Below are positions 20,216 to 32,789 of a stretch of DNA of 64,000 nucleotides, piece by piece. The DNA is from Eurosta solidaginis. Its lineage: Eukaryota > Arthropoda > Insecta > Diptera > Tephritidae. The position numbers and the translations under genes were made by a program. Location: assembly GCF_040869045.1 (NCBI RefSeq), contig NC_090319.1, positions 359,121,739 to 359,185,738 of the forward strand, in the 5' to 3' direction. Position 1 is the first letter of the stretch. Each line of letters starts with the position of its first letter. The notes beneath the pieces were generated by a model. It made no database searches, was not told the origin of the DNA, and saw only the letters and a list, made by a program, of their open reading frames with translations.

Positions 20216-20440
20216 TTGCTTTTATCTTTTACTTTTAATTTTACTACTCCTTTTCTTTTCCCGTTCCCCTTTCTTTTCTATTTTTCTTTCCCTTTCCCTT
20301 TTAACTTCTCTTCCCTTTCTTATTTTTATTCTTCTTTCTCACTTCCCTCTTCGCTATTTTTCTCACCTATTTCTTTCCGTATCTTTTTCAAATTCCCTTT
20401 TCTTTTCTCTTTCCCCGCATGCATTGAAACTCTTCTCATG

Positions 20441-22330
20441 TGAAATTTTAATTTAATTCAAGATGTAACGATACATAATATACACAAAATGCGTAAAGCA
20501 AAATAAGTTAATTATATTCTGCCGTAGCAAGAGCCTATCTCCATATAATATTACCCAAGTAAACATACTTCACTTTTCACTTAGTTGTGATGTCCTTGCA
20601 TTTATTAGAAGTATTAATATAAATCACTTTGTGTACTCATTTCAAATTTGTGTAATAAATTCCGACGACTGCATTTCTAATTAACTCTATAATAGCCTGG
20701 ATCCATACAAGTAATTAAATCGCTTAAGCACATACCCACACATAACTGTGTAAATACATATTTATGCGACGGCATGCACATAGAAAACAGGAAGTGAGTA
20801 CATATTGTAGGACAGTTTGCAGGTATTTAAGTACATGCAAAGGAATGCACTTGATATAAGGATGAACTTAACAATAACAAAATGACGAGCCAAAGATGAT
20901 GGGCCCCTAATGGCAAAATAAACTATGCTTGTAGGTATACGGATATATCACATATTTGTACATATGCCCTTACTAAAGTTGTGTCATAATACTGTCAAAG
21001 CTACTTACAAAGTTGGACGTTGCTTCGTGAGTCAAAGCGATAAGACACCTGGTTGAACTTCTTCTAGCATCACCATCGACCCAATGTCTAAAGTGGAAGC
21101 AAAGTTGAAATAAAAAGCAGCCGTAGAGGCAATAAGTAACAAGTGGTAAGTAAAGATGACGAAAGCTAGGTACAGTGAACTGCTGAGTGGCATATTTGTA
21201 CATTTTGTAATTTAGGCTGCTGCATGAATTGATGTGTGCGCCTTACCAAAACCAATATACAGACACGAGAATAGTTAGGCACGCTTTGAAGTTTAAAATC
21301 ACAACTTTGCAACAGAAAATAGAAATAATTTAAAAAAACTGGTATATTCCTGTCTGCTAGTTCGTAATGTTATGTGTGCAAAAGCCATAGCCGCACTATG
21401 GCGTGCATTGGCAAAAATTTTCTCAAATTCAAATTTCCTGGCAAGGGGAAACCTAAAGCGATCCACGTAAAAGTACTTGAAAGGTCAATTATATATCAAT
21501 TTAAAAAATCTGATTTTAGCAAAATTTTCCAAACTATTGGGGTGACTTTGCTCAATTTTATAACCAATTTCAGTTGTACGAGAAAGATTGACTGTAAATA
21601 ATTGATTAACCGAACTCTTTAGTAAATAGCTGGATAGAAATAAAGAATTTAACGATGGGCTACATAATTGAAGCTCCCGGTAGGTGGCGCGCATGAGAAA
21701 TTTTAAATATTGCGATAGATTTTGAAATAATTTGCCATTGGTCTAGATACTTGAAACTACAATCATAGTTCAGAACTTGATAAAATAAAATAAATAAATA
21801 AATAAATTATTAATTCAACTCTCGTGAATAAACCTTTTGATAATAAGAAATGCTTACCGAAACAAAATTATGAAGATCTGCTCACTCCATAAATTTTCAA
21901 TTAATTTTCAAGCTACATTGTTGCTTTCATTCAAATAAGGTTTTTCCTTTGGCTGTAAAATTTGTGTGGATGAAGTTAGCAGCCTTACCGCATCGTGGAC
22001 GATATAAGCAGCCACAAGCTGCTCAACACACAGATGTAACCCCAATTTTACTTAAATGCTAAATATGAATATGTCAAACTATACAAATTGTATTAAAACA
22101 TACATCTAATGAGTACGTATGGACACTAGTATACAAATGCAATTCAAGGAATTTACCATGTCAGGATTTAAAAAATTTAAATCGATAATCGATACAAGTC
22201 CTGATAGAAAACATCTAATTTACTCAGATATATATTTATTCTACACCATTAGCTGGGAAAATCCACCAGCTGTCTCTGTTTTGGATGTTTTTTTTTCTAT
22301 CATTTTATTATTAAAACCAAATAAGGAAAT
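20441..22330. other. Non-coding interval, no gene seen
   Basis: The interval is AT-rich with short spurious frames only. A (TAAA)n microsatellite is at 21783-21808. Confidence 0.5.
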
Positions 22331-23817
22331 CTAAGTTCGTGTGAAACCGAACATTACATACCCCGCTGTACACTTGAAATGCTGTTGTTGTTTGTTTTGT
22401 GTGCTTAATAGTGTTACAAGGCTGCGCAATAATACACATAATGGTTCTATTCTGAAGTAATTTTCGTTTAAAAAAAGCAAAAAGAATGCGCAGGCTAACA
22501 CCAATAACCTTGAGCGGATAATACTGTTTATTTTAAAATAAAGATATAACAGAACAATAAGAATACGATTGGTACAAAACTATTTTTCGCTAAGATATAA
22601 CTTATTATTTTTGCCTACGTCCTTCCTAAAGTCTTTTATATAAAAGTGGGCGTGGTAGTTAACCAATCTTATCCAGTTTTACTAGAAATATTTCCTGCTA
22701 TAAGGAAAATATATGTAACCAATTTTGTTACGATATGTAAATTTTTCTTCGAGTTATGGCTCCCAAAACATTGAAAATTGCTTAGACAAAAAAGGAGCGG
22801 TGCCAAGCCCATTTTCAAAAATTTTAGCGTTTTCCAATTTAATGTTATAATTCAATTTATAAAGTAAAATTTTTATTGATACATAGCTCTTTTTCGCTAA
22901 GATATATTATTATTTTCGTCTACGACCCTTTTAAAAATCTTTTATATAAAAGTGGGCGTGGTCTTTAACCGATCTCGTCCATTTTTTCTAGAAATGTTTC
23001 CTGCTATAGGGAAAGTTTGTGTACCCAATTTTATTACGATCCGTTAATTTTTCTTATGGCTTCGAAAACATAGAAAATTGCTTAGTCATAAAGGGGCGAT
23101 GCCACGCCCATTTTTTAAAATTTGAACTTTTTCTTATTTACTGTTATAAATTTACTTGAGAAATGAAATACCATTGAATAAAGCTCTTTCTTGCAAAGAT
23201 ATAGCTTATTTTATTCGTCCACGACCCTTTTGAAAATCTTTTATATAAAAGTGGGCGTGGTCCTTAACCGATTTCGTTAATTTTTCTTCAAATTATTCCT
23301 TATAGTAAAGGCAACCTCTCTGCCGAATTTTGTTACGATAGGTTAAACCATTTTTGATTTATGATTAATAATATTGGTAAAATTGATTTTATCACAAGTG
23401 GGCGGCGCCACGTCCATTTAAAAAAATGTTTTCAAATTTTTATCAAGAGTCTCAATATCAGTTGACGTGTCAAATTTCAACATTCTAGGTATATTATTTA
23501 CTAAATAATCAGGTTTTATGTGTTGTGTAATGTTATATATATAAAAAGTGGGCGTGGTTATCATCGGATTTAGCTCATTTTCAATACCAATCTATTCTGG
23601 GTCCATATAAGCTCGTGTACCAAATTTGGTGAAGATATATCAATATTTACTCAAGTTATCGTGTTAACGGACAGACGGACGGACATGGCCCAATCAAATT
23701 TTTTTCGATACTGATGATTATGGAAGTCTGTGTCTATCTCGATTCCTTTATACCTGTACAACCAACCGTTATCCAATCAAAGTTATAATACCCTGTGCAA
23801 GTACAGCGGGTATAATA
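22331..23817 (-). mobile_element. DINE-1-like element, near full length (subfamily B)
   Basis: This non-coding element is about 1.49 kb. The terminal hairpin is slightly mutated (GTTCGTGTGAAACCGAAC, 22335-22352). The near end 'taccccgctgtac' is mirrored at the far end by 'gtacagcgggta' (23800-23811), a subterminal inverted repeat. The interior has four or five 'aaagtgggcgtgg' blocks, then 'aagttatcgtgttaacgg' and short GGAC repeats (23669-23684). This matches the layout of Drosophila DINE-1: subterminal inverted repeats, GTCY microsatellite, terminal stem-loop. Confidence 0.75.
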
Positions 23818-25375
23818 AAATAACACAGAATAATTATATATGGGAAAGAGGTAAATACCCAAATGGTAAATACCCGGTAAATTGATTAAATATGGTAAGA
23901 AAAGAGGGGTATAAATTATCTCTTAGAAGATATGGGAAAGAAATACACAAATTCAATCCGAAATATACTAAATTGGTGGGTAGTTATCCAATGGTATCGG
24001 TTGAATTGGTAATCCAGCGTTTTCTAGAAATTTTTACCCAATAATGCATGCCGTTGCTAAAATTTTATTTGGCCAGCAACCATTTTAAGCTAAAAAGGAG
24101 CCAGAAAAAGTACCTAAATCGGGGCGTTTACAGTCGTTACGAGCTCATTTGGGAGGCCGAAATGAATGACCTTCTTGCGATGGTCTTCCTAAATGAGCTT
24201 ATTCTCCGATATCATTTAAGCTTAATTAAGCCCGATATGAATCTTAAAAAACTTCAAAACAGTTCATATTTAGCATCTTCTGGAAGTCTTTCCGTCGTCA
24301 CTATAACTCTAATGATCTATTAAAAAAGTAAATGACATATGACACATTAACAAAATATTTAGGAGGAAACCATAAAAAGTAGTCCGCGCTTGTTGGTGGC
24401 ATATCAGGTTCGACACACCAGGACAAAGCGCGACAGTTTTGCGGTCACATTAAACAATTTTCAAAATACTTACATTTTTAGGATGTAGATGACTGTGGAG
24501 AAGCTTTGCTTTGACAAATATAAATATTTGGCATGCCATCATATCGGGGTCATACAAGGCTCTCATAGGATCCTGTTTATGATTCCTTAATTTACCACTC
24601 ATTTTGGATTCTTAAATTATGAGCGCCATGAGCATGTTTGAGGGGTAGCTCATGTGTACCCTACATACATTCTCGAAGCCCCTAAAATTCTGGAGTAATA
24701 TGTGAAAAATATGAGCCTCAGAAATCTTATCACCAAAGAGTCTGTTATGTCTAAAATTTTATGAAATTATGAATAAACGAAAAAAAAAAATTATAAAATT
24801 GGTAAACTAGGCAGCTCTGGAATAAAAATTCAGAAATTTTTCTTTGACAATTTATTCTAAATAAAATTTGAATTAAAGTAAAACTTATTTAATTTCTATT
24901 AACAGGATAATTTCAATGGGAGTTTTATTACAAAATTGTTTTCCTATATTTTCCGCTTCAGATATGTGTCAATAATTCTTCCTAAAAGCACTGAATTGTG
25001 TCATTTTCTATAATGACCAATAGTGCTCATAAATGACACCTGAAAGTGGCCTATGTAGGAGTCACATTAGCAGTAAATTATGAGCTGTGTATGCGCTTGC
25101 TAGGAGTCATATCGTATTTACTTTACGCTCCTAAATGAGATCGGACTAATTGTTGATTTCGAATGTTTGTTGGGTTGCTTGTTTAAAATCAAAATGAAAA
25201 TTTCTTAATTTCAAATGACGTCTCAATTTATTTTCTGAATTGTCACTCCAATCGAATAAAATTATTTTTAAATATCAAAAAAAAAGATACAAAATAGGAA
25301 TATTCCGCGTATTTTCCTGGTATTTACCCAAAAAATGGTAAATACAAAGTAGAATCCCATCTCTAAGAATAATAT
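23818..25375. repeat. Possible TIR element or repeat, no gene
   Basis: Near the left end 'ggtaaataccc' occurs twice (23850-23880). Near the right end the complements 'ggtatttaccc' and 'atggtaaatac' occur (25319-25345). This suggests long imperfect inverted ends around about 1.5 kb of AT-rich DNA with no transposase. The evidence is weak, and no target duplication was identified. Confidence 0.3.
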
Positions 25376-26272
25376 ACAATAAACATTTGCATAGAAGCAG
25401 CCAGTTGAAATTTATCCCAAAATGCTCATAAAAAAATCTGTCCCACCCGTCTTAAGCTGTAATAGGCCTACATTTTTCCCTGTTAATATGTAAGTTAGGC
25501 TAAAGTACAAATAATACCTTGGTTTCTGATTTCGAAGTTCCATCCTCTAATTTTTATAAAGTAATATTTTTTGATGTCTCAACATAAAAAAAAATAATAA
25601 AAAAATAGTCATTATTGGGTGACAAAACTTCCGAAATGCATAGTTAAAGAGAAATAAATTAATGTTTTAGTTAAATTTCCCATCTGTCACTTTAAATTTA
25701 CCCCCAATGTAAAAATGACTGCTGGGATCATAAGCAATTGTATGATTTCTCGAAGCAAAATTAATGACATTGCAATTTGAAAAATTGGATCCCAACAAAC
25801 ATTTTATAACAGTAAAATAATTTTAGATATATTCATAAGAATAAAAAAGTAATGTAATTTATAGGCGCCTACAAATAATCTTCATATTCAGGCTAAGCAC
25901 GGTCTTTTTGCACCTTTTATATTCCTATGAGGACTAACCCAGCTAATAAAAACTTTCAAAGTTTGACGGAAGACGCAATGAAAATCGGGATTAAAGGGCG
26001 AATTATGTATTAAGCAACGAGTCATTTTTTCGTGTGAACCAAAATCCCTATCATATATGAGCATTCATTCACTTCAGTGAGTGACAGTAAACCTCAACGC
26101 CTTTATGAAATTTTTGCTATTATATAGTGGTGACTGTGAATGTGAGTGACTGCAACAAAAAGTGTACCGGCGTCTTACATAATCTGACCACAAATAAATA
26201 CACGCCGGTGTGATCGGGATTTGGAGAGCATTTTTACCACTTCCATATTTACTCTATGTATGTACATATGTT
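25376..26272. other. Non-coding interval, no gene seen
   Basis: AT-rich sequence with no recognised repeat or ORF. Confidence 0.45.
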
Positions 26273-26636
26273 GGCGGCCACCGTGGTGTGATGGTAGCGA
26301 GTTCCGCCTACCACACCTAATGCCCTGGGTTCACACCCCGGGCAAAGCAATATCAAAATTTTAGAAATAAGGTTTTTCAATTAGAAGAAAATTTTTCTAA
26401 GCGGGGTCGCCCCTCAGGAGTGTTTGGCAAGCGCTCCGGCTGTATTTCTGCTATGAAAAGCTCTCAGTGAAAACTAATTTGCCTTGCAGATACCGTTCGG
26501 AGTCGGCATAAAACATGTAGGTCCCGTCCGGCTAATTTGTAGGGAAAATCAAGAGGAGCACGACGCAAATTGGAAGAGAAGCTCGGCCTTAGATCTCTTC
26601 GGAGGTTATCGCGCCTTACATTTATTTATTTATTTA
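26273..26636 (+). mobile_element. tRNA-derived SINE, intact copy
   Basis: This is the most complete plus-strand copy. The A-box-like region is 'tgatggtagcgagttccgcc' (26289-26308) and the B-box-like region is 'gggttcacaccccg' (26327-26340). The body ends 'cgcgccttaca' followed by a (TTTA)4 tail. 'acatatgt' occurs just before the head and just after the tail, a probable target duplication. The tRNA head plus LINE-like short repeat tail identifies a SINE. Confidence 0.85.
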
Positions 26637-27399
26637 TGCACATATGTGCATGCAGATTAGCGTATGAGTTTTTCTTCATTTTCACTCAATCTGCCATCTT
26701 GAAGTGACATATAACTGCATTGCAGGAAATCTTTTTTCTTTGTAAGAGTTTGGAAAGATGTTATTGAAGTTGAAGAAATGGTTACTGCTGCCAACTTGGA
26801 AACATTTGCTTAGAAATACTTATATATGGGTGTGTTCCTTTAGTAACTTTCTGCAAAAGTGACTAAAGTTCCATCATCATTTTGCAATAACTTTACTCTA
26901 GATAAATATGTAAAGCGCCGAATTGTGTTCATAATTTTAATTCGGGGGCTGAGTTCACAACTACCATGAGTCCTTAGCCACATATGTATGTACAGATGCA
27001 TTCTTTTCTGAAGGACAATCAAGAAAAAATTTTACATTTTACATTTCTGAACTAATCTTTAAAACTATTATGGTAGAATTAAAAGCAATGAGCATGCCAT
27101 TCATAGTAAGCACCTCTTTAAAAGCCAAGATGCCGGAGAAAATGTTAAAAAGTTTGTGTAAAAGCTTTACTTTCACATTAGGTTGCATGTTAATAAAAGA
27201 GAGTCGTTTTAGGGACTGTTGCGGTACCAGTTGAGTTTTGGATTACAACAGGTCTGATCTCGTACTTTCGGCCACATCATCGTCTAACCATGGTATTGTC
27301 GTTTAATATTATACTCCCTCAAAGTCATCAGCCTGGCACAAGAAACACGTTGTAAGGGTTGTTTTAGGTGTATTGACTTGATCAGTACTTTTATTACTG
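26637..27399. other. Non-coding interval, no gene seen
   Basis: I see no recognised element. The 60-codon frame at 26840-27022 has no homology I recognise. Confidence 0.45.
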
Positions 27400-27880
27400 T
27401 ATTTCGGTATCATCATTATTTGGCGCTTAACCGCTTAAACTATTTGGGTCATTTCATAACAAGTCATGCCAACTATCTCTTTATCGCGATAGCTGACAAT
27501 TGGGAGCAGCAATGGAGGTCAAGTCTTCCTCCACCCGCCTTTACCAACTTAGTGAAGGTCTCATCTTTCCTCTGATTACAAATTGCAGGGCCGATTAAAA
27601 TTATTTGCTGGCCAGAGCGTATTCATCCATTCGTATAACATAGCTTAGCCAGCGAGTCTTTTACGGTTTGATTCGCTGTATTCATATAGCTCATCCCTTT
27701 ATCTCCTTTGATACTCGCCGCCGGCATCACGGGGAGTTCTCTTAATCTACCAGAGAACTTTTAGTTCGAACACTCTGAGAGCCATCTCATCTTCTCTCCA
27801 CACCGTATATGATTCCGAGAAATAAATCAGGACAGGTATGATGAGCTACTTGTAGGGAGTCATACTTTCCGTCGAGAGTG
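27400..27880 (-). pseudogene. RTE-like LINE, C-terminal end of ORF2
   Basis: The minus strand shows SESYTVWREDEMALRVFERK, then DELYEYSESNRKRLAG, matching the LRVFERK .. DELYELY .. RLRWAGH tail of RTE-like RTs. The end 'ggttaagcgccaaat' matches the 3' terminus at 57410-57422. It is riddled with stops and frameshifts. Confidence 0.55.
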
Positions 27881-29335
27881 GACTTTACTTTTCAATTGCA
27901 CATTCAGGCCAAAGGAGCACTTGCTAAGCTTACTTTGATTTATGCTATTACTGTATTTACATATGCTTTCAGCTGTCTGAACTGAACTACAGAGCTGTGA
28001 GCATCGATGTGGACGTTAAAAATTGTGCACGGAAGAGGTGAGTATGGTACCCCGAAATTAATGTTGACCAAAATCTTATAATCTTTTACTTTAATTGTAG
28101 CCGTCCGACCGCAGCCATCAGGAGCTCGTCGTCTATACAATGGATATTCAGTGGCATTCGCTTGGGTTTCTTTTGAAAATTGCCGTAGATATTTTTAACA
28201 GATTTTCTAACTTTCTTACGTGGAGATTTAGGGTTAATTACACCGAATAGACTGTGGAGCACATACTTAAATGTTTCAAATAGTTCTTTGTGCATATCCA
28301 AATTGGACAGTCCTGCTTATTTTAGGGCTAACTGGATCACAACTTTGTCCATATCTCTTGTGTACCAAAGTCTATCCAAATAGTTTAAGACGTTTGTAAG
28401 ATATAAATGGATATATAAAGGAATATAAATAATAAGATTAGAAAAGGGTTGCCACCTACCTAAAAATGTTCGTATTGAAATACTGAGTAAAATAAATTTT
28501 TTTGGATAATGATATTGGCGAGCGCCGTATCAATTTAAAAAAATTAAGAATACATCTTTATAGGCAAAACCTTGGCCGAAATCCTTACTGTATAATACAC
28601 TACCTATGTACTAAACTTCAACGAATTCGGTTAAACCGTTTCCGAGATAGTAGTGAATATGCCAAGAAGTATACATAACAAGGTTAAGTGGCAACCTCAG
28701 GTGATGCCCTACTTAAAAATATCTCAATTGCATAACAAAGTAAAATAGTTTTCATTTGATACCCGTATTGGCAGGTGTCATTTAGTTAAAAAAAAAAAAA
28801 TCGAATAAGTGGCAACGTCGTCATCCTTAGTGGAATTACGGGCACGTTGTTCAAAACTTAAGGAAAATCGGTTCAGTGCTCCTGCAAATATACTTTCTAA
28901 CTAAATATTTTTAATTGAGTACGATTTAAGATGGGATAAGATGGCTGAACAAGATACCTGGACGTGAGTTGCTGAGAGATGCTTTGAACGGCAGCTAGTT
29001 GGAATTAGAGCTGGATTTTAATTCGATTTATAACTAATCGATTCAATCGATCTTTTTTTTAAAAAATGAAGAATCGATTTTCTTTTTAGAATAGTTCGAT
29101 TTTTTAGCCATTTGACCATCTTTCAGCAACAATAGGTACAATTTCATATTAATTGATAAAATATGCAGAAAATATATATGCTGTAATTTTTTATAAATTT
29201 GGCTTTATTGGCGCATAATCACAGACCAAATAAAATAGTGTTTAAAATTTCAAAAAAGATCGACTTTGTTAAAAACCATGAACTATGGATATACGCCAGT
29301 ATGATGGAGGCTGTGAGCAAAATGAGAAATATGAA
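27881..29335. repeat. Non-coding, with dispersed-repeat blocks
   Basis: 28447-28930 contains 'gggttgccacctacc' and 'aagtggcaacct' blocks that recur at 59813-59945. The minus-strand frame at 28086-28301 (71 codons, rich in Lys) resembles nothing I know. No gene is called. Confidence 0.35.
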
Positions 29336-29600
29336 GAAATTTTCTCATCACCACCAATTGGCGCTTAGCGGCTTAGGAGATTTTGGCATTGCCTAAGTTG
29401 GGCCAGTTAGCTTAGCTATCCCGGTTTCAACATAACTGACACCAATTGCGGACACCAAGGCAGATCAACTCTTCTTGGCGGAGGTCTTCCGCTTCGTCTC
29501 TTTCCAAATCCGGGTGCGGATAGGAATACTAGTTGTGCCGAAACTTCTGCATGCATTCCCATAACAAGGCCTATCGGTTGGTTCGACGGAGATGACCATA
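29336..29600 (-). pseudogene. RTE-like LINE 3'-end fragment
   Basis: The minus strand gives GKRRSGRPPPRR followed, in another frame, by LGVRNW, the C-terminal GRPxxRW .. LGVxNW pattern. It ends near 'agcgccaattgg', the LINE 3' terminus also seen at 57413. It is heavily decayed. Confidence 0.4.
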
Positions 29601-30716
29601 ATTCATCGCCTTGGCTTTTCTATTCAACATTTCAAAGGGCCATTCCGTCGACTCTCTATACGGCAGCTATGATGAGAGATTAATAGAGGGTTATAGCCAA
29701 AAGTTGTTATCTTTTTGATTTCTAAGCTAACATTGCAGAGAAGGCAGAATTGAGTGAAGAAATGTATGCGCACAAAATTGGAATATCTTAAAAAAAATAC
29801 AGAAAGCATGATATTTAGGTAAGATTACACTACCAATCCCACTACGATGTGGTACTGCTGTTGCCAAAGAGCCTTAGTCAAAAACCGGCAAAGTAACTGG
29901 CGAGCTTTATTTAGCGGTACAACCTTGGTAAAAAAGTGAGCAGAAATCAGCTTTGTTCAGCTCGATTTAATCGATTGAATCAATTTTTTTTTTGAGAATC
30001 GAATCGAAAAAATCGATTATCCAAAAACTAATCGAATCCGGCTCTAGTTCAAACGTATCCTCATTTTATCTTCAAGTCCGTGCACTCATGGGTTGCATAT
30101 TATCTTTTTATGGTTCCTATTTAAGCAATCAGAACCGATGCCGGATTCAGAGGGAAAAACCCCACCGAAACAATTTACTTTAGCATTCCCTCTACACTTC
30201 CTACTTTATTCGCTTACCTTTATCTTTAGGTCATAAAATTCCTTATTTGCTGTTTTGCACATAATTCAAAATTTATATCACGATAAACGTAAATTTATTG
30301 TATCCCTCCATAAATAATTCTATGAATTATCTTTGTTTTATTTACAGCTTTAATGTACCAAACTGACCGTAAAGAAATAAATTCCATAACTATATATTTA
30401 TCTCAAAATTGTTTCCGCTCGCACTGTAATCTAAGGTGATACGAAGTGTAACGCAGAAAAGGTAGCAAATTGAATCCTGATTGCTAAGCAGAAGAGCAAA
30501 TAATAAGAAGCGAAACTCAATGTTAGTATGTACGTAAGTAAGTATGCATTAACATTTGGAATATGTATGAATTGTACAAATTTACTCTTTGATAACAAAC
30601 CCAGTCACATTTCAAAGTTCGAGCTGGAGGCTAAAAGCATTGTATTATTTTGATTGCATTGCAATAAAATCAAAAAAGTGGCAACATAAGAAAATATATA
30701 AAAACAAGTAAGTAAG
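29601..30716. other. Non-coding interval, no gene seen
   Basis: I found no ORF or repeat that can be named. The right boundary is the start of the DINE-like copy. Confidence 0.45.
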
Positions 30717-32271
30717 GCTAAGTTCGGGTGTAACCGAACATTACATACACATCTGAGAGCTTTGGAGACAAAATAAGGGAAAATCATCATGTAGGAAAAT
30801 GAACTTGTGATAACCCTGGAATGTGTTTGTATGACATGTGTATCAAATGAAAGGTATTAATGAATATTTTATGAGGGAGTGGGCCATAGTTTTATAGGTG
30901 GACGCCATTTAGGGATATCGCCATAAAGGTGGACCAGGGGTGACTCTAGAATGTGTTTTTACGATATGGGAATAAAATGAAAGGCGTTAAAGAGTATTTT
31001 AAAAGGTAGTGGGCCATAGTTCTATAGGTCGACTATATCGCCATAAAGGTGGGCCAGGGGTGACTATAGAATGTGTTTTATAGGTGGACGCTTTTTCGAG
31101 ATATCAGGTGGATCAGGGGGACTCCAGAATGTGTTTGTACGATATGGGTATCAAATTAAAGGTATTAATGAGGGTTTTAAAAGGGACTGGCGCTTAGTTG
31201 TATATGTGAAGGCGTTTTCGACATATCGACCAAAATGTGGACCAGGGTGACCCAGAACATCATCTGTCGGGTACCGCTAATTTATTTATATATGTAATGC
31301 CACAAACAGTATTCCTGCCAAGATTCCAAGGGCTTTTGATTTCGCCCTGCAGAACTTTTTCATTTTATTCTACTTAATATGGAATGTGCCACACCCATTT
31401 TTCAAAGTTTTTTCTAAAGTTATAGTTTGCGTCAATGAACCAATCCGATTACAATGTTTCATCCTTTTTTTCATATTTGGTATAAAATTATGGTATTTTT
31501 TTCATTTTTCGTAATTTTCGATATCGAAAAAGTGGGCGTGGTCATAGTCAGATTTCGCCCATTTTATATACCAAGATAAAGTGAGTTCAGAAATTATCTT
31601 TTATTTTTTTATTTTGTTGCACCATATCATTACTGGAGTTGAATGTTGACATAAAATACTTATATACTGTAAAGATATTAAATTTTTTGTTATAATTTGA
31701 CTTAACATTTTTTTTAAAAAGTGGGCGTGTCCGTCATCCGATTTTGCTAATTTTTATTTAGAACACACATAGGAATAGGAGTAACTCTTGCCAAATTTCA
31801 TCATGATATTTTCAACGACTGCCAAATTACGGCTTGCAAAAATTTCAATTACCTTCTTTCAAAAGAGGGCGGCGCCACGCCCGTTGTCCAAAATTTTGCT
31901 AATTTTATATACTATATCATAAGGCCAACCTATCTACCAAGTTTCATCGCTTTGTCCGCCTTTGGTAATGAATTATCGCACTTTTTCGGTTTTTCGAAAT
32001 GTTCTATATCGAAAAAGTGGGCGTGGTTATAGCCCGATTTCGTTCATTTTAAATAGCGCGAACCTACGTACCAAATTTCATCAAGATACCTTAACATTTA
32101 CGCAAGTTATCGTGTTGACGGACGGAGATGACTAAATAAATTTCTTTTTTCGCCCAGATCATTTTGAAATATAGAAGTCTATATCTATTTCGATTAGTTT
32201 ATGCCGTTACGGATTACCGTTATGCGAAGAAAGTTAATATACTCTGTGAGCTCTGTTCAGCTAAGTATAAT
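30717..32271 (-). mobile_element. DINE-1-like element, near full length (subfamily A)
   Basis: This non-coding element is about 1.55 kb. The perfect hairpin GTTCGGGTGTAACCGAAC lies at 30722-30739. A periodic part (30830-31260) repeats 'gtgtatcaaatgaaaggt' and 'gtggaccaggggtgact' about three to four times. The 'gggcgtggt' blocks follow, then 'caagttatcgtgttgacgga' and the far end 'gctctgttcagctaagtata'. The far end is inverted relative to the near end 'atacacatctgagagc'. Confidence 0.75.
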
Positions 32272-32789
32272 AAATAGTACTCGCATAGTTGAGTAAAGCA
32301 AGACGTGAAAAATACTTTTGCTCACATATATATTTAAGCAAAACTTAAAAGCGTACATACATACATAACACCAGGGTTTATATCTGATAAATATTGGCCA
32401 CCCGCGCATCTTCAGCTCTTTGTTTTCTGACGCTTTCCGGATATTACTTGAAAACTTTCAAATTTGATGCTTTCAAAAACTTGTTTGATTTTCTGAGGTT
32501 TTACAGGAAACTGTAATCCTTTTAGTATGGACTTATACGTAATTTAATTTGGAGTCGAGCGTTTTTGAGTTTCTTTGTAGGAAGAATGCTTTATGCACTG
32601 ATTGGGATATTTTAAGTCTCATTTCGAGGCTCTCAGAGTGTAGCACTCCCTTCATCCTTGAAGGGTTACTCACTGAAATTTTACCTCCAACGGCTCACAC
32701 AAATCCCTACCTGGGATTTGCATTACTTCGGGTATGGGTGCGCTCGACGTAAGCTCCATGGCTACTCAAACGCTAGTGGTATAGGCAAC
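32272..32789. other. Non-coding or LINE 3' flank
   Basis: There is no clear gene. The part from about 32640 may be the untranslated 3' end of the R1-like LINE to its right. Confidence 0.35.

Larger units (their letters stand above)
19346..20440. repeat. Polypyrimidine domain, no gene
   Basis: For about 1.1 kb the plus strand is nearly all C and T apart from an embedded LINE scrap (19555-19740). It includes runs such as 'cctttccctttccttttc' and the hexamer array listed separately. Frames here (for example 20216-20443) are low complexity. Confidence 0.6.

Noticed and set aside
26289..26345. A genuine tRNA gene
   Set aside because: A and B boxes are present but the sequence does not form a cloverleaf by eye and is joined to a repeated body with a TTTA tail, so it is a SINE head.
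28086..28301. 71-codon Lys-rich minus-strand frame as a possible exon
   Set aside because: It has no recognised motif, no splice or promoter support seen, and nearby sequence is LINE debris; left uncalled.
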